Assembly: GCF_002797435.1 (NCBI RefSeq) | Contig: NZ_PGEN01000001.1 | Location: 744,001-808,000 of the forward strand | Direction of reading: 5' to 3' | Length of the DNA stretch: 64,000 nucleotides | From: Sphingomonas koreensis | Lineage (GTDB): Bacteria > Pseudomonadota > Alphaproteobacteria > Sphingomonadales > Sphingomonadaceae | In this document: in pieces, positions 1 through 8,768 of the stretch | How positions within the stretch are numbered: position 1 is the stretch's first letter | How the letters are laid out: each line of letters opens with the position of its first letter | Translations under genes and position numbers: made by a program | The notes under the pieces: model-generated | Database searches by the model: none | Seen by the model: only the letters and a program-made list of their open reading frames with translations | Told to the model about the DNA's origin: nothing

Positions 1-409
1 GCGTCTGCGCCTCGCGGATATATTCGCCGCGGATGTAGATATACGCGGCGCGCGCGCGCATCGCGAAGCCCGCGACCAGCGCGCCTTCGAGCAGCAGATG
101 CGGGTCGTGGCGGATGATCTCGCGATCCTTGCACGACCCCGGCTCGGACTCGTCGGCGTTGATGACGAGGAAGCTGGGGCGTTCGGGCGTCGGGTTCTTG
201 GGCATGAAGGACCATTTCATGCCGGTGGGGAAGCCCGCGCCGCCGCGGCCGCGCAGGCCCGACGCCTTGATCTTCTCGATGATCGTATCGGGACCGAGTT
301 CGAGCAGCTTCTTGGTATTGTCCCACGCGCCACGCTTGATGGCGGCATCGAGGGTCCACGGCTGATAGCCGTAGAGATTGGTGAAGATGCGATCCTTGTC
401 AGCGAGCAC
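1..409 (-). CDS. nuoF: NADH-quinone oxidoreductase subunit F (N-terminal part; 3' end outside window)
   Basis: NuoF is the NADH- and FMN-binding subunit of the peripheral arm of complex I. About 136 residues are visible. They contain the nucleotide-binding glycine-rich segment [10 protein letters not shown] (residues about 54-63) and the [12 protein letters not shown] segment (about 84-95), both typical of NuoF. The start is a GTG at 409-407, placed directly after an in-frame TAA that ends the preceding small gene, so no earlier start is possible. It belongs to the minus-strand nuo operon and continues past base 1. Confidence 0.95.
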   Translation of the reverse strand, partial: MLADKDRIFTNLYGYQPWTLDAAIKRGAWDNTKKLLELGPDTIIEKIKASGLRGRGGAGFPTGMKWSFMPKNPTPERPSFLVINADESEPGSCKDREIIRHDPHLLLEGALVAGFAMRARAAYIYIRGEYIREAQT

Positions 410-580
410 TTACTTCGGGCCCCCGATACGCTTGTTGTCCTGAACCGCGAGGTACACGGCCACGCCGACGCCGATCAGCAGCAGCGGAATGAAGAGCTTG
501 ACGGCGAGCTTCAGCACCCAGCCGAGCACGACGATACCGCCGATGATCGCGAGGATCGTGATGAGCGTGTTCTTGTTCAT
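410..580 (-). CDS. Small membrane protein between nuoE and nuoF (56 aa)
   Basis: A 56-residue frame with ATG at 580 and TAA at 412-410, immediately followed by the nuoF GTG. The translation starts MNKNTLITILAIIGG and is almost entirely hydrophobic up to about residue 45, consistent with one or two membrane segments, then ends in a short basic tail (QDNKRIGGPK). I do not recognise a family. Its tight spacing between complex I genes suggests co-translation with nuoF; a role in complex I assembly or stability is only an inference. Confidence 0.75.
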   Translation of the reverse strand: MNKNTLITILAIIGGIVVLGWVLKLAVKLFIPLLLIGVGVAVYLAVQDNKRIGGPK

Positions 581-583
581 GCC

Positions 584-760
584 TTATGCTCCCGGACCAG
601 AGGCGCCGGACTTGCCCGACGGAAGGAGGCGAAGCGCGCCGAACAGGACGGCGAGGATCAGCCAGACGATCCAGTTCCCGCCCTGCAGGAATTTGAGGGC
701 CGCCAGCATCAGGAAGATGATGGCGATGACCGGCAGGCTCTTCTTGACCGGATCCGGCAT
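584..760 (-). CDS. Small membrane protein after nuoE (58 aa)
   Basis: A 58-residue frame with ATG at 760 overlapping the nuoE stop by one base (TGATG) and TAA at 586-584. The translation begins MPDPVKKSLPVIAIIFLMLA and shows two hydrophobic stretches (about residues 9-24 and 30-46) separated by QGGN, then a Gly/Ser/Pro-rich tail. It looks like a two-span inner-membrane protein. The family is unknown to me. Start overlap with nuoE and the 3-base gap to the next small gene argue that it is really translated as part of the nuo operon. Confidence 0.75.
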   Translation of the reverse strand: MPDPVKKSLPVIAIIFLMLAALKFLQGGNWIVWLILAVLFGALRLLPSGKSGASGPGA

Positions 761-1428
761 CACCACTCCCCTCGATAGTCGTGGTTGGCCTTGACCATTT
801 CCTTGAGGGTGGTCGGCCCGCCGACCGGCTCGACGGTGTGGCGGCCCGGCTCCTGCGTGCCCGTCTTGGGCTGCTGTCCGCTGGCCAGCGCGTCGAGGAT
901 CGCGACGGTGCGGTCGTAATCCAGATCCTCGTAATTGTCGTCGTTGATCTGGACCATCGGCGCCGACGCGCAATTGCCCATGCACTCGACCTCGGTCAGC
1001 GTGAACAGGCCGTCGGGCGTGGTCTTGCCCTTGGCCATGCCGCGGTTCTTGCACGCGGCGAAGACATCGTCCGACCCGCGCAGCCAGCATGGCGTCGTGC
1101 CGCACACCTGGACATGGTACTTACCGACCGGGTGCAGATTGAACATGGTGTAGAAGGTCGCGACCTCCAGCACGCGGATCACCGCAAGGTCGAGCTCCTT
1201 CGCGACGAACTCGATCACCGGGATCGGCAGCCACCCCTGCGTATCCGTCTCCGCCCCGACCTGACGCTGGGCGAGGTCGAGATAGGGGATGGTGCAGCTC
1301 TGCTGCCGCCCCTCTGGATAGCGCGCGCGGATGGTCTTCGCCTTCTCGGCGTTTTCCGCGGTCCACGCGAAGCTACCCCAGCGTGCGCGGAGTTCCGGCG
1401 TGTCTTCGATTGCGTTTGCGTCGGCCAT
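760..1428 (-). CDS. nuoE: NADH-quinone oxidoreductase subunit E
   Basis: NuoE (24 kDa type) carries the [2Fe-2S] cluster N1a next to NuoF in the NADH-oxidising module. The 222-residue protein has the expected thioredoxin-like fold features: CGTTPCWLRG and, about 40 residues on, CMGNCASAP, which supply the four cluster cysteines. The length is normal for alphaproteobacteria, with a roughly 50-residue C-terminal tail after the cluster region. The ATG at 1428 overlaps the stop of the NTF2-like gene (TAATG), and its own stop overlaps the next small gene. Confidence 0.95.
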   Translation of the reverse strand: MADANAIEDTPELRARWGSFAWTAENAEKAKTIRARYPEGRQQSCTIPYLDLAQRQVGAETDTQGWLPIPVIEFVAKELDLAVIRVLEVATFYTMFNLHPVGKYHVQVCGTTPCWLRGSDDVFAACKNRGMAKGKTTPDGLFTLTEVECMGNCASAPMVQINDDNYEDLDYDRTVAILDALASGQQPKTGTQEPGRHTVEPVGGPTTLKEMVKANHDYRGEW

Positions 1429-1796
1429 TAGCGGATGAACTCCACGCGGCTCACTCTGTCGCCGCTGAAGGTGTAGATGGACATGACCTCGAACTGCTCG
1501 CCATCAGGCGCGCGCGAGACCGTTTCGTGGAGCAGCACCGTCTCGCCCAGCTCATAGCTGGCGAGGATCTCGGCGCGGTTCTGCGGGAACTGGGCGAACA
1601 TCGCCTTGAGGCCCGAGCGGACGCCTTCCTTCCCTTCACGCAGCACCGCACCGCGATAGCCCGCTTCACAGGCATCGTCGGTCATCAGCGCGACATAGGC
1701 GTCGGCGTCCTGCGCGTTGTAATGCGCGATCATTTCGTGCGCGGTGGCGATGCGGGTGCTCACGGGGGCATCTTGGAGAGTGAGAGAGTCAGCCAT
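1428..1796 (-). CDS. NTF2/SnoaL-like protein inserted in the nuo operon
   Basis: A 122-residue protein from ATG 1796 ([13 protein letters not shown]). This start overlaps the end of the upstream 91-aa gene by 8 bases, which is why I prefer it to the ATG at 1826. The pattern (helical IATAHEMIAHYNAQDADAYVALMTDDA, then strands around VLLHETVSRAPDGEQFEVMSIYTF) is that of the SnoaL/NTF2 cone fold used by ketosteroid isomerase-like and ester-hydrolysing small enzymes. No substrate can be assigned. It overlaps nuoE by one base, so it is co-translated with complex I genes. Confidence 0.8.
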   Translation of the reverse strand: MADSLTLQDAPVSTRIATAHEMIAHYNAQDADAYVALMTDDACEAGYRGAVLREGKEGVRSGLKAMFAQFPQNRAEILASYELGETVLLHETVSRAPDGEQFEVMSIYTFSGDRVSRVEFIR

Positions 1797-2064
1797 TCGC
1801 GCCGCCAGCAGCTTTGTCGTTGGCACACTGAGCGACTACCGCGACACTGACCGTCAGTAGAAACATCACAAGAAATGGTGCCCCGACCACCCAAGACAAC
1901 CAATTCCGATGCGGTGCAAGAACGTCGGCTGCAGCGAATGCGCCAACTCCAGCGAGCATCCACAAGCCGCCGTGATCGCGAACAACCGTCACGCCAGCCA
2001 TCGGCCCAAGCGTCGCGTGGAGATGCCTCACGCGCCGAGCCACGTAATGCAGGTAGCGCCTCAC
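1789..2064 (-). CDS. Two-span membrane protein between nuoD and the NTF2-like gene (91 aa)
   Basis: A frame with GTG at 2064 overlapping the nuoD stop (GTGA) and TGA at 1791-1789. The 91-residue translation has a basic N-terminus ([16 protein letters not shown]) and two hydrophobic segments, about residues 33-50 and 57-80, ending in a Gly/Ala-rich tail. I recognise no domain. The overlaps at both ends make it part of the nuo transcript. Whether it associates with complex I is unknown. Confidence 0.65.
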   Translation of the reverse strand: MRRYLHYVARRVRHLHATLGPMAGVTVVRDHGGLWMLAGVGAFAAADVLAPHRNWLSWVVGAPFLVMFLLTVSVAVVAQCANDKAAGGANG

Positions 2065-3296
2065 CGGTCGCACTCCCCGAACACGATATCCATCGCGCCC
2101 AGAATCGCGGTGATGTCCGCCAGCATGTGGCCGCGCGTCATGAAGTCCATTGCCTGGAGGTGGCTGAACGCGGTCGGGCGGATCTTGCAGCGGTACGGCT
2201 TGTTGGAGCCGTCGCTGACCATGTAGATGCCGAACTCGCCCTTGGGGCTTTCGGTCGCGACATAGACTTCGCCCGCGGGGACGTGGAAGCCCTCGGTGTA
2301 GAGCTTGAAGTGATGGATCAGCGCTTCCATCGACTGCTTCATCTCGGCGCGCTTGGGTGGCACCACCTTGCGGTCGAGCGACGCGATCGGGCCCGACGGC
2401 ATCTCGTTCAGACACTGACGCATGATGCGCGCGGACTGATAGACTTCCTCGACGCGGACCATGAAGCGGTCGTAGCAGTCGCCGCGCGTGCCGACCGGGA
2501 TTTCGAACTCCATGCGGTCGTACACGTCATAGGGCTGCGACTTGCGCAGATCCCAGGGCAGGCCGGCGCCGCGGATCATCGGGCCGGAGAAGCCCCATTT
2601 GATTGCGTCTTCGCGGCTGACGATGGCGATGTCGACATTGCGCTGCTTGAAGATGCGGTTTTCCGCGACCAGGCTGATCGCGTCGCCGAACAGCTTGGGC
2701 AAGCGGTTGTCGAGCCAGTCGCCGATATCGGTGAGCAGCTTCAGCGGCACGTCCTGATGGACGCCGCCGGGGCGCAGGTAATTGTGGTGCATGCGCGCAC
2801 CGGACATGCGCTCGAAGAAGTTGAGGCAATCCTCGCGCAGCTCGAACATCCACAGGTTCGGCGTCATCGCGCCGACGTCCATCACATGGCTGCCGAGGTT
2901 CAGCATGTGATTGCAGATGCGGGTCAGCTCGGCGAAGAACACGCGCAGATACTGCGCGCGCACCGGCACTTCGAGGTCGAGCAGCTTCTCGACCGCAAGG
3001 ACGAAGCTGTGCTCCATCGCCAGCGGCGAGCAATAGTCGAGGCGGTCCATATAGGGGAGCGCCTGGGTATAGGTCTTGTACTCGATCAGCTTTTCGGTGC
3101 CGCGGTGGAGCAGGCCGACATGCGGGTCGATCCGCTCGACGATCTCGCCGTCGAGCTCGGTGACGAGGCGGAGCACGCCGTGCGCCGCCGGGTGCTGCGG
3201 GCCGAAATTGATCGTGTAGTTGGCGATCTGGGTGTCGCCGACGGTGGGATCGCTGGCGTCGGTGACCCCCGCGATTTCGTCGAGATACTGGGCCAT
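2061..3296 (-). CDS. nuoD: NADH-quinone oxidoreductase subunit D
   Basis: NuoD (49 kDa) forms the quinone-binding pocket of complex I together with NuoB. The 411-residue protein is full length and collinear with the family: the [11 protein letters not shown] block near residue 30, [15 protein letters not shown] around 60, MDRLDYCSP around 84, and a C-terminus ending in the usual [15 protein letters not shown]. The ATG at 3296 overlaps the nuoC stop (TAATG). No anomaly was seen. Confidence 0.97.
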   Translation of the reverse strand: MAQYLDEIAGVTDASDPTVGDTQIANYTINFGPQHPAAHGVLRLVTELDGEIVERIDPHVGLLHRGTEKLIEYKTYTQALPYMDRLDYCSPLAMEHSFVLAVEKLLDLEVPVRAQYLRVFFAELTRICNHMLNLGSHVMDVGAMTPNLWMFELREDCLNFFERMSGARMHHNYLRPGGVHQDVPLKLLTDIGDWLDNRLPKLFGDAISLVAENRIFKQRNVDIAIVSREDAIKWGFSGPMIRGAGLPWDLRKSQPYDVYDRMEFEIPVGTRGDCYDRFMVRVEEVYQSARIMRQCLNEMPSGPIASLDRKVVPPKRAEMKQSMEALIHHFKLYTEGFHVPAGEVYVATESPKGEFGIYMVSDGSNKPYRCKIRPTAFSHLQAMDFMTRGHMLADITAILGAMDIVFGECDR

Positions 3297-4219
3297 TACG
3301 CTTCACCCTCCCCCTTCTTGGCGCGCGGCTTGGCGGGCTTGCGGGGTTTCTTGACTACATCCGGATCGGCGGGCTTGGGGCCGGCCTCGGGCGAGGCCTT
3401 GCCGATGCCGGTATCCTTGGGACCGTCGCTGGTCTTGGGCTTGCGCACGCGCGCCTTGACCGGCTTGGCAGCGTCATCGGCCTTGACCACCTGATCGGCG
3501 GTAACGGGCGACGGCGCGCCCTTTGCCTCGGGAACCGCGGCGGGCCTGGCTTCCGGCGCCTTGGCGGGCGCGGGCGGGGCTGGTGCGGCGGCGGGCGGTG
3601 CTTGCGGCGCCTTCTCGTCGCCCGGCAGCACATATTGCGCGCCTTCCCACGGGCTCATGAAGTCGAAGTTGCGGAAATCCTGCGCGAGCTGGACCGGCTC
3701 GTACACCACGCGCTTCGCCTCTTCCGAATAGCGCAGCTCGACGAACCCGGAGAGCGGGAAGTCCTTGCGCTGCGGATGGCCGCGGAAGCCATAGTCGGTG
3801 AGGATCCGACGCAGGTCCTCGTTCCCTTCGAACAGCACGCCGTACATGTCGTACACCTCGCGCTCGAGCCAACCGGCGACCGGCCAGATCGAGGTGACCG
3901 ACGGCACCGGCTGAACCTCGTCCGTCGTCACGCGGACGCGCAGGCGATGGTTCCGCGTGTAGCTGAGCAACATGTAGCAGACGTCGAACCGCTCGGCGCG
4001 AGCGGGGTAATCGACTCCGGCGATCTCCATCAGCGCCTGATATTGCAGGCCCGCGCCGTCGCGCAGCGCGATCATCGCATCGACAAGCGACTCGCGCTTC
4101 ACGGTCAGGTTGACCTCGCCGACCAGATCGGTCGCCTCGATCAGCATGTCGCCGAGCGCGGCCTTCGCAGCCGCGATCACGCCGTCATTGGCGGCGTATT
4201 TCGGTGCCGGGGCCCTCAC
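3296..4219 (-). CDS. nuoC: NADH-quinone oxidoreductase subunit C with long low-complexity tail
   Basis: NuoC (30 kDa) links the hydrophilic modules of complex I. Residues 1 to about 200 match the family, including [31 protein letters not shown] and the closing [17 protein letters not shown]. Roughly 100 further residues rich in Ala, Pro and Lys follow, with no recognisable fold; NuoC normally ends near residue 200-210. The start is a GTG at 4219 overlapping the nuoB stop (GTGA). The tail stays open and in frame to its stop just before nuoD, so it is probably translated. Confidence 0.95.
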   Translation of the reverse strand: MRAPAPKYAANDGVIAAAKAALGDMLIEATDLVGEVNLTVKRESLVDAMIALRDGAGLQYQALMEIAGVDYPARAERFDVCYMLLSYTRNHRLRVRVTTDEVQPVPSVTSIWPVAGWLEREVYDMYGVLFEGNEDLRRILTDYGFRGHPQRKDFPLSGFVELRYSEEAKRVVYEPVQLAQDFRNFDFMSPWEGAQYVLPGDEKAPQAPPAAAPAPPAPAKAPEARPAAVPEAKGAPSPVTADQVVKADDAAKPVKARVRKPKTSDGPKDTGIGKASPEAGPKPADPDVVKKPRKPAKPRAKKGEGEA

Positions 4220-4776
4220 CGCGTCACCGTGCCCGAACGGCGGATCTTCCGCTGGAGCTGCATCACGCCATAGAGCAACGCCTCGGCGGTCGGCGGGCAG
4301 CCGGGGACGTAGATGTCGACCGGCACGATGCGGTCGCAGCCGCGAACGACGCTGTAGCTGTAATGGTAATAGCCGCCGCCATTGGCGCAGCTGCCCATCG
4401 AGATGACGTATTTCGGCTCCGACATCTGGTCATAGACGCGGCGCAGCGCCGGGGCCATCTTGTTGCAGAGCGTGCCCGCGACGATCATCACATCCGACTG
4501 GCGAGGCGAGGCGCGCGGGGCGGCGCCGAAGCGTTCCATGTCGTAGCGCGGCATGTTGACGTGGATCATCTCGACCGCGCAGCAGGCAAGACCGAAGGTC
4601 ATCCACCACAGCGAGCCGGTGCGGGCCCACTGGAAAAGATCCTCGGTCGAGGTGACGAGGAAACCCTTGTCGTTGAGCTCGCCGTTGAGGTCGTTGAAGA
4701 ACCCCTGATCCGGCTGGACCACGGAGCCGCCCGCAGGGGGCATGAGGATCGAAGAAGGCTGGTTCACTTGCGTCAT
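4216..4776 (-). CDS. nuoB: NADH-quinone oxidoreductase subunit B
   Basis: NuoB carries the terminal [4Fe-4S] cluster N2 that reduces quinone. The 186-residue protein shows the adjacent cysteines in [10 protein letters not shown], the third in GSCANGGG and the fourth in [12 protein letters not shown], all in family order. The ATG at 4776 ([17 protein letters not shown]) overlaps the nuoA stop (ATGA), which fixes the start even though the frame is open further upstream. Confidence 0.97.
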   Translation of the reverse strand: MTQVNQPSSILMPPAGGSVVQPDQGFFNDLNGELNDKGFLVTSTEDLFQWARTGSLWWMTFGLACCAVEMIHVNMPRYDMERFGAAPRASPRQSDVMIVAGTLCNKMAPALRRVYDQMSEPKYVISMGSCANGGGYYHYSYSVVRGCDRIVPVDIYVPGCPPTAEALLYGVMQLQRKIRRSGTVTR

Positions 4777-5147
4777 TCCCAATCCAGCGCCCCGACCTTC
4801 CAGGCATAAGCCAGGCCGAGCGCCAGTTCGCCGATGAAGATCATCATGGAGATCCACGCCGCCCAGCCGAGGTCGAATACGCTGACCGCCCAGGGGTAGA
4901 GGAACGCCGCTTCGAGATCGAAGATGATGAAGAGGATCGCGACCAGGTAGAAGCGCACGTCGAACTGGCTGCGCGAATCCTCGAACGCGGGGAAGCCGCA
5001 CTCATATTCGGTGAGCTTCTCAGGGGTCGGCTGGTGCGCCCCCGTGAAGCGCGCCGCGATCATCGGCAGGAACACGAAGGCGCTCGAAAGCACCAGGGCG
5101 ACCCCCAGAAACAGGAGGATCGGCAGATATTGCGTCAGATCGACCAA
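4773..5147 (-). CDS. nuoA: NADH-quinone oxidoreductase subunit A
   Basis: NuoA is a three-helix membrane subunit near the quinone channel. The 124 residues include the hallmark loop [15 protein letters not shown] and [21 protein letters not shown]. The first codon appears to be TTG at 5147; no ATG or GTG lies nearby in frame that keeps the first helix, and only a weak purine stretch precedes it. It is the first gene of the minus-strand nuo operon. A second, very similar copy lies at 33774-34151. Confidence 0.95.
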   Translation of the reverse strand: MVDLTQYLPILLFLGVALVLSSAFVFLPMIAARFTGAHQPTPEKLTEYECGFPAFEDSRSQFDVRFYLVAILFIIFDLEAAFLYPWAVSVFDLGWAAWISMMIFIGELALGLAYAWKVGALDWE

Positions 5148-5204
5148 GACGGCTCTCGCGGTTGCGGAATCTTCGGGCCGCTTTAGGCCGATGGTCTGGG
5201 GGCT

Positions 5205-5224
5205 TCAAGGGCGGAAACCCTTGA
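5205..5224. other. Hairpin upstream of nuoA
   Basis: A perfect 7-bp inverted repeat (TCAAGGG, 6-nt loop, CCCTTGA) lies in the roughly 150-bp region between nuoA and the gene relic at 5296. It could be an operator, or part of the nuo leader or a terminator; it has no T-run. No convincing promoter boxes were identified here by eye. Confidence 0.35.
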
Positions 5225-5295
5225 GAATCACTCGCAACTGGACGCGCACCCAAAGGGCGTGCATTATCTGAGCACGACAGTTCGCAACGAACCGT

Positions 5296-5549
5296 GGCGG
5301 GGGAGAAATCTCCCTTGCGGTCGATGGCAAGGCCCTGCCTTTCATGCCCTATCGCGGGTTTACCGAAGGGTTGCTCAATCCGGCCAAGGCGGACCTGCGC
5401 GCGATCCACGACAATGGCCGCGCCGACCACCCCCAACGCGAAGCCCCGCGCAGACGCGCGCGGCGGCAGCACGCCTGAAGCCAATGCCGCGGCGCGCGGA
5501 TGCCTGGCCCGAGGCGATGGCGTTCCTGAAGGATGCGCTCAAGCCCTGA
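5296..5549 (+). pseudogene. Relic of an alpha/beta hydrolase, perhaps of the acyl-CoA thioesterase/BAAT type
   Basis: No intact gene is present. One frame (5305-5477) reads EISLAVDGKALPFMPYRGFT followed by GLLNPAKADLRAIHDNG and then stops. A different frame ends at 5549 with DAWPEAMAFLKDALKP, the usual C-terminal helix of dienelactone-hydrolase-like enzymes. The first piece resembles the strand before the C-terminal part of BAAT-family acyl hydrolases. The catalytic core is missing between the two pieces, so this looks like a decayed gene with an internal deletion and frameshift. The family assignment is tentative. Confidence 0.45.
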
Positions 5550-5555
5550 GGCGCG

Positions 5556-6449
5556 TCAGGGCAGATCGAAGGCGACCACCGTACCGGCGCCGCGAGGCGG
5601 TGCCTCTGGCTTGCTCGCTGCGGGCCAGCCAGCATCGGCGACGACGAGCAGGCGCTTGCCGTCGACCACAAGCTGAGTCGGATCCGCGAGCGGCGCGCCG
5701 CGATGGACCACCGTCACGTCGATCTTGATGCCGTCGATACGAAAGCGGATCAGCGATCCGGGGGTACTGCCGTTGTGGACGCCATAATAATCCTCACCGA
5801 CGCGAACGAGCCCGTCGATCCCGCGCAGCGGCTTGCCATCGGCCATCGGCAACGGCAGCCGCACCTTGCTCGCGAGATCGACCACCGAGATGCCGCGGCC
5901 ATAGTCGGCGACAACAAGATATTTGCCGTTCGACATCAGCGCCGAGCCCTGCGCCGAGCGGCCGGTGCCGGGCGCGATCAGCGGGTCGAGCGTCTTCGCG
6001 CCTCGGCGCAGGCGATAGACCGCACTGTTCTGGCTGTCGGAAACGAAGACGTCGCCACCGCCGACCGAGACGTCGTCGGGATGGAAACCCACCCCCGGCG
6101 ACAGCTTCATCCTGAGCCGGCCGTTGCGATCGACCGCCACGAGTGCGCCGGAATCGCAGCGCGCGATCGCGGTCAGCCGCGGGCAATCGGTCGCGATCCA
6201 GAGCCAGTTTCGCGTGGCGTCCCAGGCCAGGCCCATCGGATGGAGCGTGCCCGCCGGCATCGCGAACCGGCCGACCTTGCCACCACGATGCGTGAGGATC
6301 GTGCGATCGACCACACTGGACAGCCAGATGGTGCTGCCATCGGTGGCGATCCCTTCGACCACCGCATGGTGCGCGGGGACCGAGACGATTGCCCTGGGCG
6401 CGTCCGCCGCGGCACCGAAAGCCAGCAGCAGCGCGCCCGCGCGGATCAC
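5556..6449 (-). CDS. Secreted SMP-30/NHL-type beta-propeller protein
   Basis: A 297-residue protein starting at a GTG (6449) that overlaps the stop of the phosphatase gene (GTGA). Residues 1-20 form a short signal peptide (IRAGALLLAFGAAADA). The rest is a series of repeats such as GIATDGSTIWLSS, GLAWDATRNWLWIATD and DDVSVGGGDVFVSDSQNSAVYRL. This is the pattern of six-bladed propellers related to gluconolactonase or NHL proteins. A lactonase activity is possible, but the metal ligands were not verified. It is the last gene of a short unit with the phosphatase and cupin. Confidence 0.7.
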   Translation of the reverse strand: MIRAGALLLAFGAAADAPRAIVSVPAHHAVVEGIATDGSTIWLSSVVDRTILTHRGGKVGRFAMPAGTLHPMGLAWDATRNWLWIATDCPRLTAIARCDSGALVAVDRNGRLRMKLSPGVGFHPDDVSVGGGDVFVSDSQNSAVYRLRRGAKTLDPLIAPGTGRSAQGSALMSNGKYLVVADYGRGISVVDLASKVRLPLPMADGKPLRGIDGLVRVGEDYYGVHNGSTPGSLIRFRIDGIKIDVTVVHRGAPLADPTQLVVDGKRLLVVADAGWPAASKPEAPPRGAGTVVAFDLP

Positions 6450-7261
6450 CGCAGCGAGCTCGCCAGCAGCTTGTGGAGCTTCGAATGGAGCGCGTCGTTG
6501 GCGGCGAGCACCTGGCCCTTGGCGAAGGCGTTATCCTGTCCGCGATAGTCGGTGACGAAGCCGCCCGCTTCCTTGACGATGAGGATACCCGCAGCGACAT
6601 CCCACGGCTTGAGCTCGCTTTCCCAGAAACCGTCGAAACGGCCCGCCGCGACCCAGGCGAGGTCGAGCGCCGCCGAGCCGAAGCGGCGGATGCCGGCGAC
6701 TTCGGGCGCGATCGCACCGAAGATTCGGCTCCACTCGGCGAAATTGCCATGGCCCATGAAGGGAATGCCGGTGCCGATCAGCGAATCCGCCAGATCCTTG
6801 CGCGCCGACACGCGCAGCCGCTGGTCCTGAAGCCAGGCGCCGCGGCCCTTTTCGGCCCAGAAGCTCTCATCGGTGACCGGCTGGTAGATATAGCCATGGG
6901 TGATCTCCGGCTTGCCCTGCGCGCCGAACGGGTCCTCGACCGCGATCGACATGCAGAAATGCGGGATGCCGTGCAGGAAGTTGCTGGTGCCATCGAGCGG
7001 ATCGATGATCCAGCGCGGCTTGTTCGGGTCGCCCTCGATCACGCCGCGCTCCTCGACCAGGAAGCCCCAGTCGGGCCGCGCACGCTGCAGTTCCTCGATC
7101 AGCGTGTCTTCGGCGCGCCTGTCGGCGATCGACACGAAGTCGGCCGGCCCCTTGCGGCTGACCTGGAGGTGCTGAACCTCGTTGAAGTCGCGCCGCAGCC
7201 GCGGCCCCGCCTTGCGCGCGGCGCGTTCCATGACGGTGATGAGGCCGGAATGCGAAACCAT
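6446..7261 (-). CDS. Inositol monophosphatase family protein (SuhB-like)
   Basis: A 271-residue Mg-dependent sugar or inositol phosphatase. The metal-binding motifs are present: VEERG near residue 70, IIDPLDGTSNF at 85-95 and GSAALDLAWVAAGRFDGFWE followed by KPWDVAAGILIVKEAGG near the C-terminus. The length is typical of bacterial SuhB proteins, which hydrolyse inositol-1-phosphate and can also act in rRNA transcription antitermination. The start at 7261 overlaps the cupin stop (TGATG). Confidence 0.88.
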   Translation of the reverse strand: MVSHSGLITVMERAARKAGPRLRRDFNEVQHLQVSRKGPADFVSIADRRAEDTLIEELQRARPDWGFLVEERGVIEGDPNKPRWIIDPLDGTSNFLHGIPHFCMSIAVEDPFGAQGKPEITHGYIYQPVTDESFWAEKGRGAWLQDQRLRVSARKDLADSLIGTGIPFMGHGNFAEWSRIFGAIAPEVAGIRRFGSAALDLAWVAAGRFDGFWESELKPWDVAAGILIVKEAGGFVTDYRGQDNAFAKGQVLAANDALHSKLHKLLASSLR

Positions 7262-7578
7262 CAGACGGAGCCTTTACGTTCGATCACGAGGATACGGGCC
7301 TCGCCCCGGGGATGCGCGACATGCTCGTCGCCGACATCCGCGGCGAAGATGTCGCCGCTGTTCAACACTGCGCTGCGTTCCTCGCCCGCCACCCGGTATC
7401 GCATCTCCACGACACCATCGAGGACGAGGAACACTTCAGCGCCGTCATTCACATGCCATTGATAGGGCTGATCCGTCCAATGCAGGCGGACGCTGGCCCC
7501 TTCGATCTCGGCGATGTCGCGCGCGCCCCAGGCGCGGTCGGCGCGGAAGCTGCGCGCATCGCTGATGATCGTGGGCAT
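7261..7578 (-). CDS. Small cupin-domain protein
   Basis: A 105-residue single cupin. It shows the two conserved motifs of the double-stranded beta-helix: HVNDGAEVFLVLDGVVEMRY (residues about 42-61) and the second half around SGDIFAADVGDEHVAHP. Metal-binding residues (His, Glu, late His) are retained. Substrate unknown; it may bind a small organic ligand. Six bases separate it from efp upstream, so it is probably on the same transcript. Confidence 0.8.
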   Translation of the reverse strand: MPTIISDARSFRADRAWGARDIAEIEGASVRLHWTDQPYQWHVNDGAEVFLVLDGVVEMRYRVAGEERSAVLNSGDIFAADVGDEHVAHPRGEARILVIERKGSV

Positions 7579-7584
7579 GCGCCC

Positions 7585-8148
7585 TCAGTCCGCGCGGCGG
7601 ACGTAGGTCTGCTCGTAGACATCGACGACGATGCGGGTGCCCGATGCGATGTGCGGCGGGACCATGATGCGCACGCCATTGTCGAGGATCGCGGGCTTGT
7701 AGCTCGAGGAGGCGGTCTGCCCCTTCACCACGGCATCCGCCTCGACGATCGTCGCTTCGATCGTGTCGGGAAGCTGGACGCTGATCGCCTCGTCCTCATA
7801 CAGCTCCATCACCACGTCCATGCCGTCCTGAAGGAAGGCCGCGGCGTCGCCCAGCAGGTCGCGGGGCAGCGTGGTCTGGTCGTAGGTTTCCTTGTCCATG
7901 AAGACGAGCATGTCGCCCTCGGGATAAAGGAACTGGAAGTCCTTGGTGTCGAGCCGGATGCGCTCGACCGTCTCGGCCGAGCGGAACCGAACGTTGTTCT
8001 TGCGGCCGTCGCGCAGGTTCTTCATCTCGACCTGCATATAGGCGCCGCCCTTGCCGGGCTGCGTGTGCTGGATCTTGACCGCGCGCCAGATGCCGCCTTC
8101 ATATTCGATGATGTTGCCGGGACGGATGTCCACGCCGCTGATCTTCAT
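7585..8148 (-). CDS. efp: Translation elongation factor P
   Basis: EF-P relieves ribosome stalling at polyproline stretches. The 187-residue protein has the KOW-like N-domain ([19 protein letters not shown]) with the modification-site loop [10 protein letters not shown], where Lys33 corresponds to the residue modified in lysine-type EF-P. The two OB domains follow, ending [19 protein letters not shown]. The ATG at 8148 was chosen because it begins exactly at the family N-terminus; the open frame upstream is not homologous. Confidence 0.96.
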   Translation of the reverse strand: MKISGVDIRPGNIIEYEGGIWRAVKIQHTQPGKGGAYMQVEMKNLRDGRKNNVRFRSAETVERIRLDTKDFQFLYPEGDMLVFMDKETYDQTTLPRDLLGDAAAFLQDGMDVVMELYEDEAISVQLPDTIEATIVEADAVVKGQTASSSYKPAILDNGVRIMVPPHIASGTRIVVDVYEQTYVRRAD

Positions 8149-8189
8149 GGGGATCGCCCTATAGTGCTGAGAAAGACAGGTGGCGCGCC

Positions 8190-8768
8190 TTAGCGGGGAG
8201 ACGGCCCGCCCGCAAGCAGCGGATAGGGATCGACCGGCGTTCCCTGCCACCACCCTTCCCCCGGCGCCATCCGGGCGACCGCGAAATGGAGGTGATAATT
8301 GCCTGCCCCGGCGTTGCCGGTATCGCCGACATAGGCCAGCATCTCGCCAGCCCGCACCACCTTGCCCTCCGCGATACCGGGCGCATAGCCGCGCAGATGA
8401 GCATAATAATATATCCAGCGCCCGTCCTCCGAACGCTGGTAAAGGGCGATCCCGCCCCCGCCTTTGGAGAAATAGAGCTTCTCGATCACGCCGCCGGCAG
8501 CGGCGATCACCGGCGTGCCCGGCGGCGCCATGACGTCAAGTCCCTGATGCCTGCGCCCGCCGCCGCGCGCTTCGCCCCAGCTGCTGCGCAGCCGGGCCGG
8601 ATCCACCCCCTCGACCGGGACGATCAGCATCGGGGCATCTTCGTCCGCGACCGGCCGAGGCGATCGCTCGGGCTGCGGTTCGATCACGCGGATCGTGGCG
8701 GCAAGAAACGCGAGGGCGCCGGCAAGGCAGGCGAGCAGCGTCCAGCCGACGATGCGCGGGACGTTCAT
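8190..8768 (-). CDS. Membrane-anchored M23 family metallopeptidase
   Basis: A 192-residue peptidoglycan endopeptidase of the LytM type. An N-terminal hydrophobic segment (residues 6-26) anchors or exports it. The zinc ligands are present as HQGLD (HxxxD) and YHLHFAV (HxH), so it is probably catalytically active. The ATG at 8768 overlaps the stop of the L,D-transpeptidase gene (ATGA), so the two cell-wall enzymes are translationally coupled. The coding end at 8190 lies 41 bp before the efp start. Confidence 0.9.
   Translation of the reverse strand: MNVPRIVGWTLLACLAGALAFLAATIRVIEPQPERSPRPVADEDAPMLIVPVEGVDPARLRSSWGEARGGGRRHQGLDVMAPPGTPVIAAAGGVIEKLYFSKGGGGIALYQRSEDGRWIYYYAHLRGYAPGIAEGKVVRAGEMLAYVGDTGNAGAGNYHLHFAVARMAPGEGWWQGTPVDPYPLLAGGPSPR

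Noticed and set aside
1875..3494. Long plus-strand open frame opposite nuoD and nuoC
   Set aside because: Same antisense artefact; nuoD on the other strand is unambiguous.
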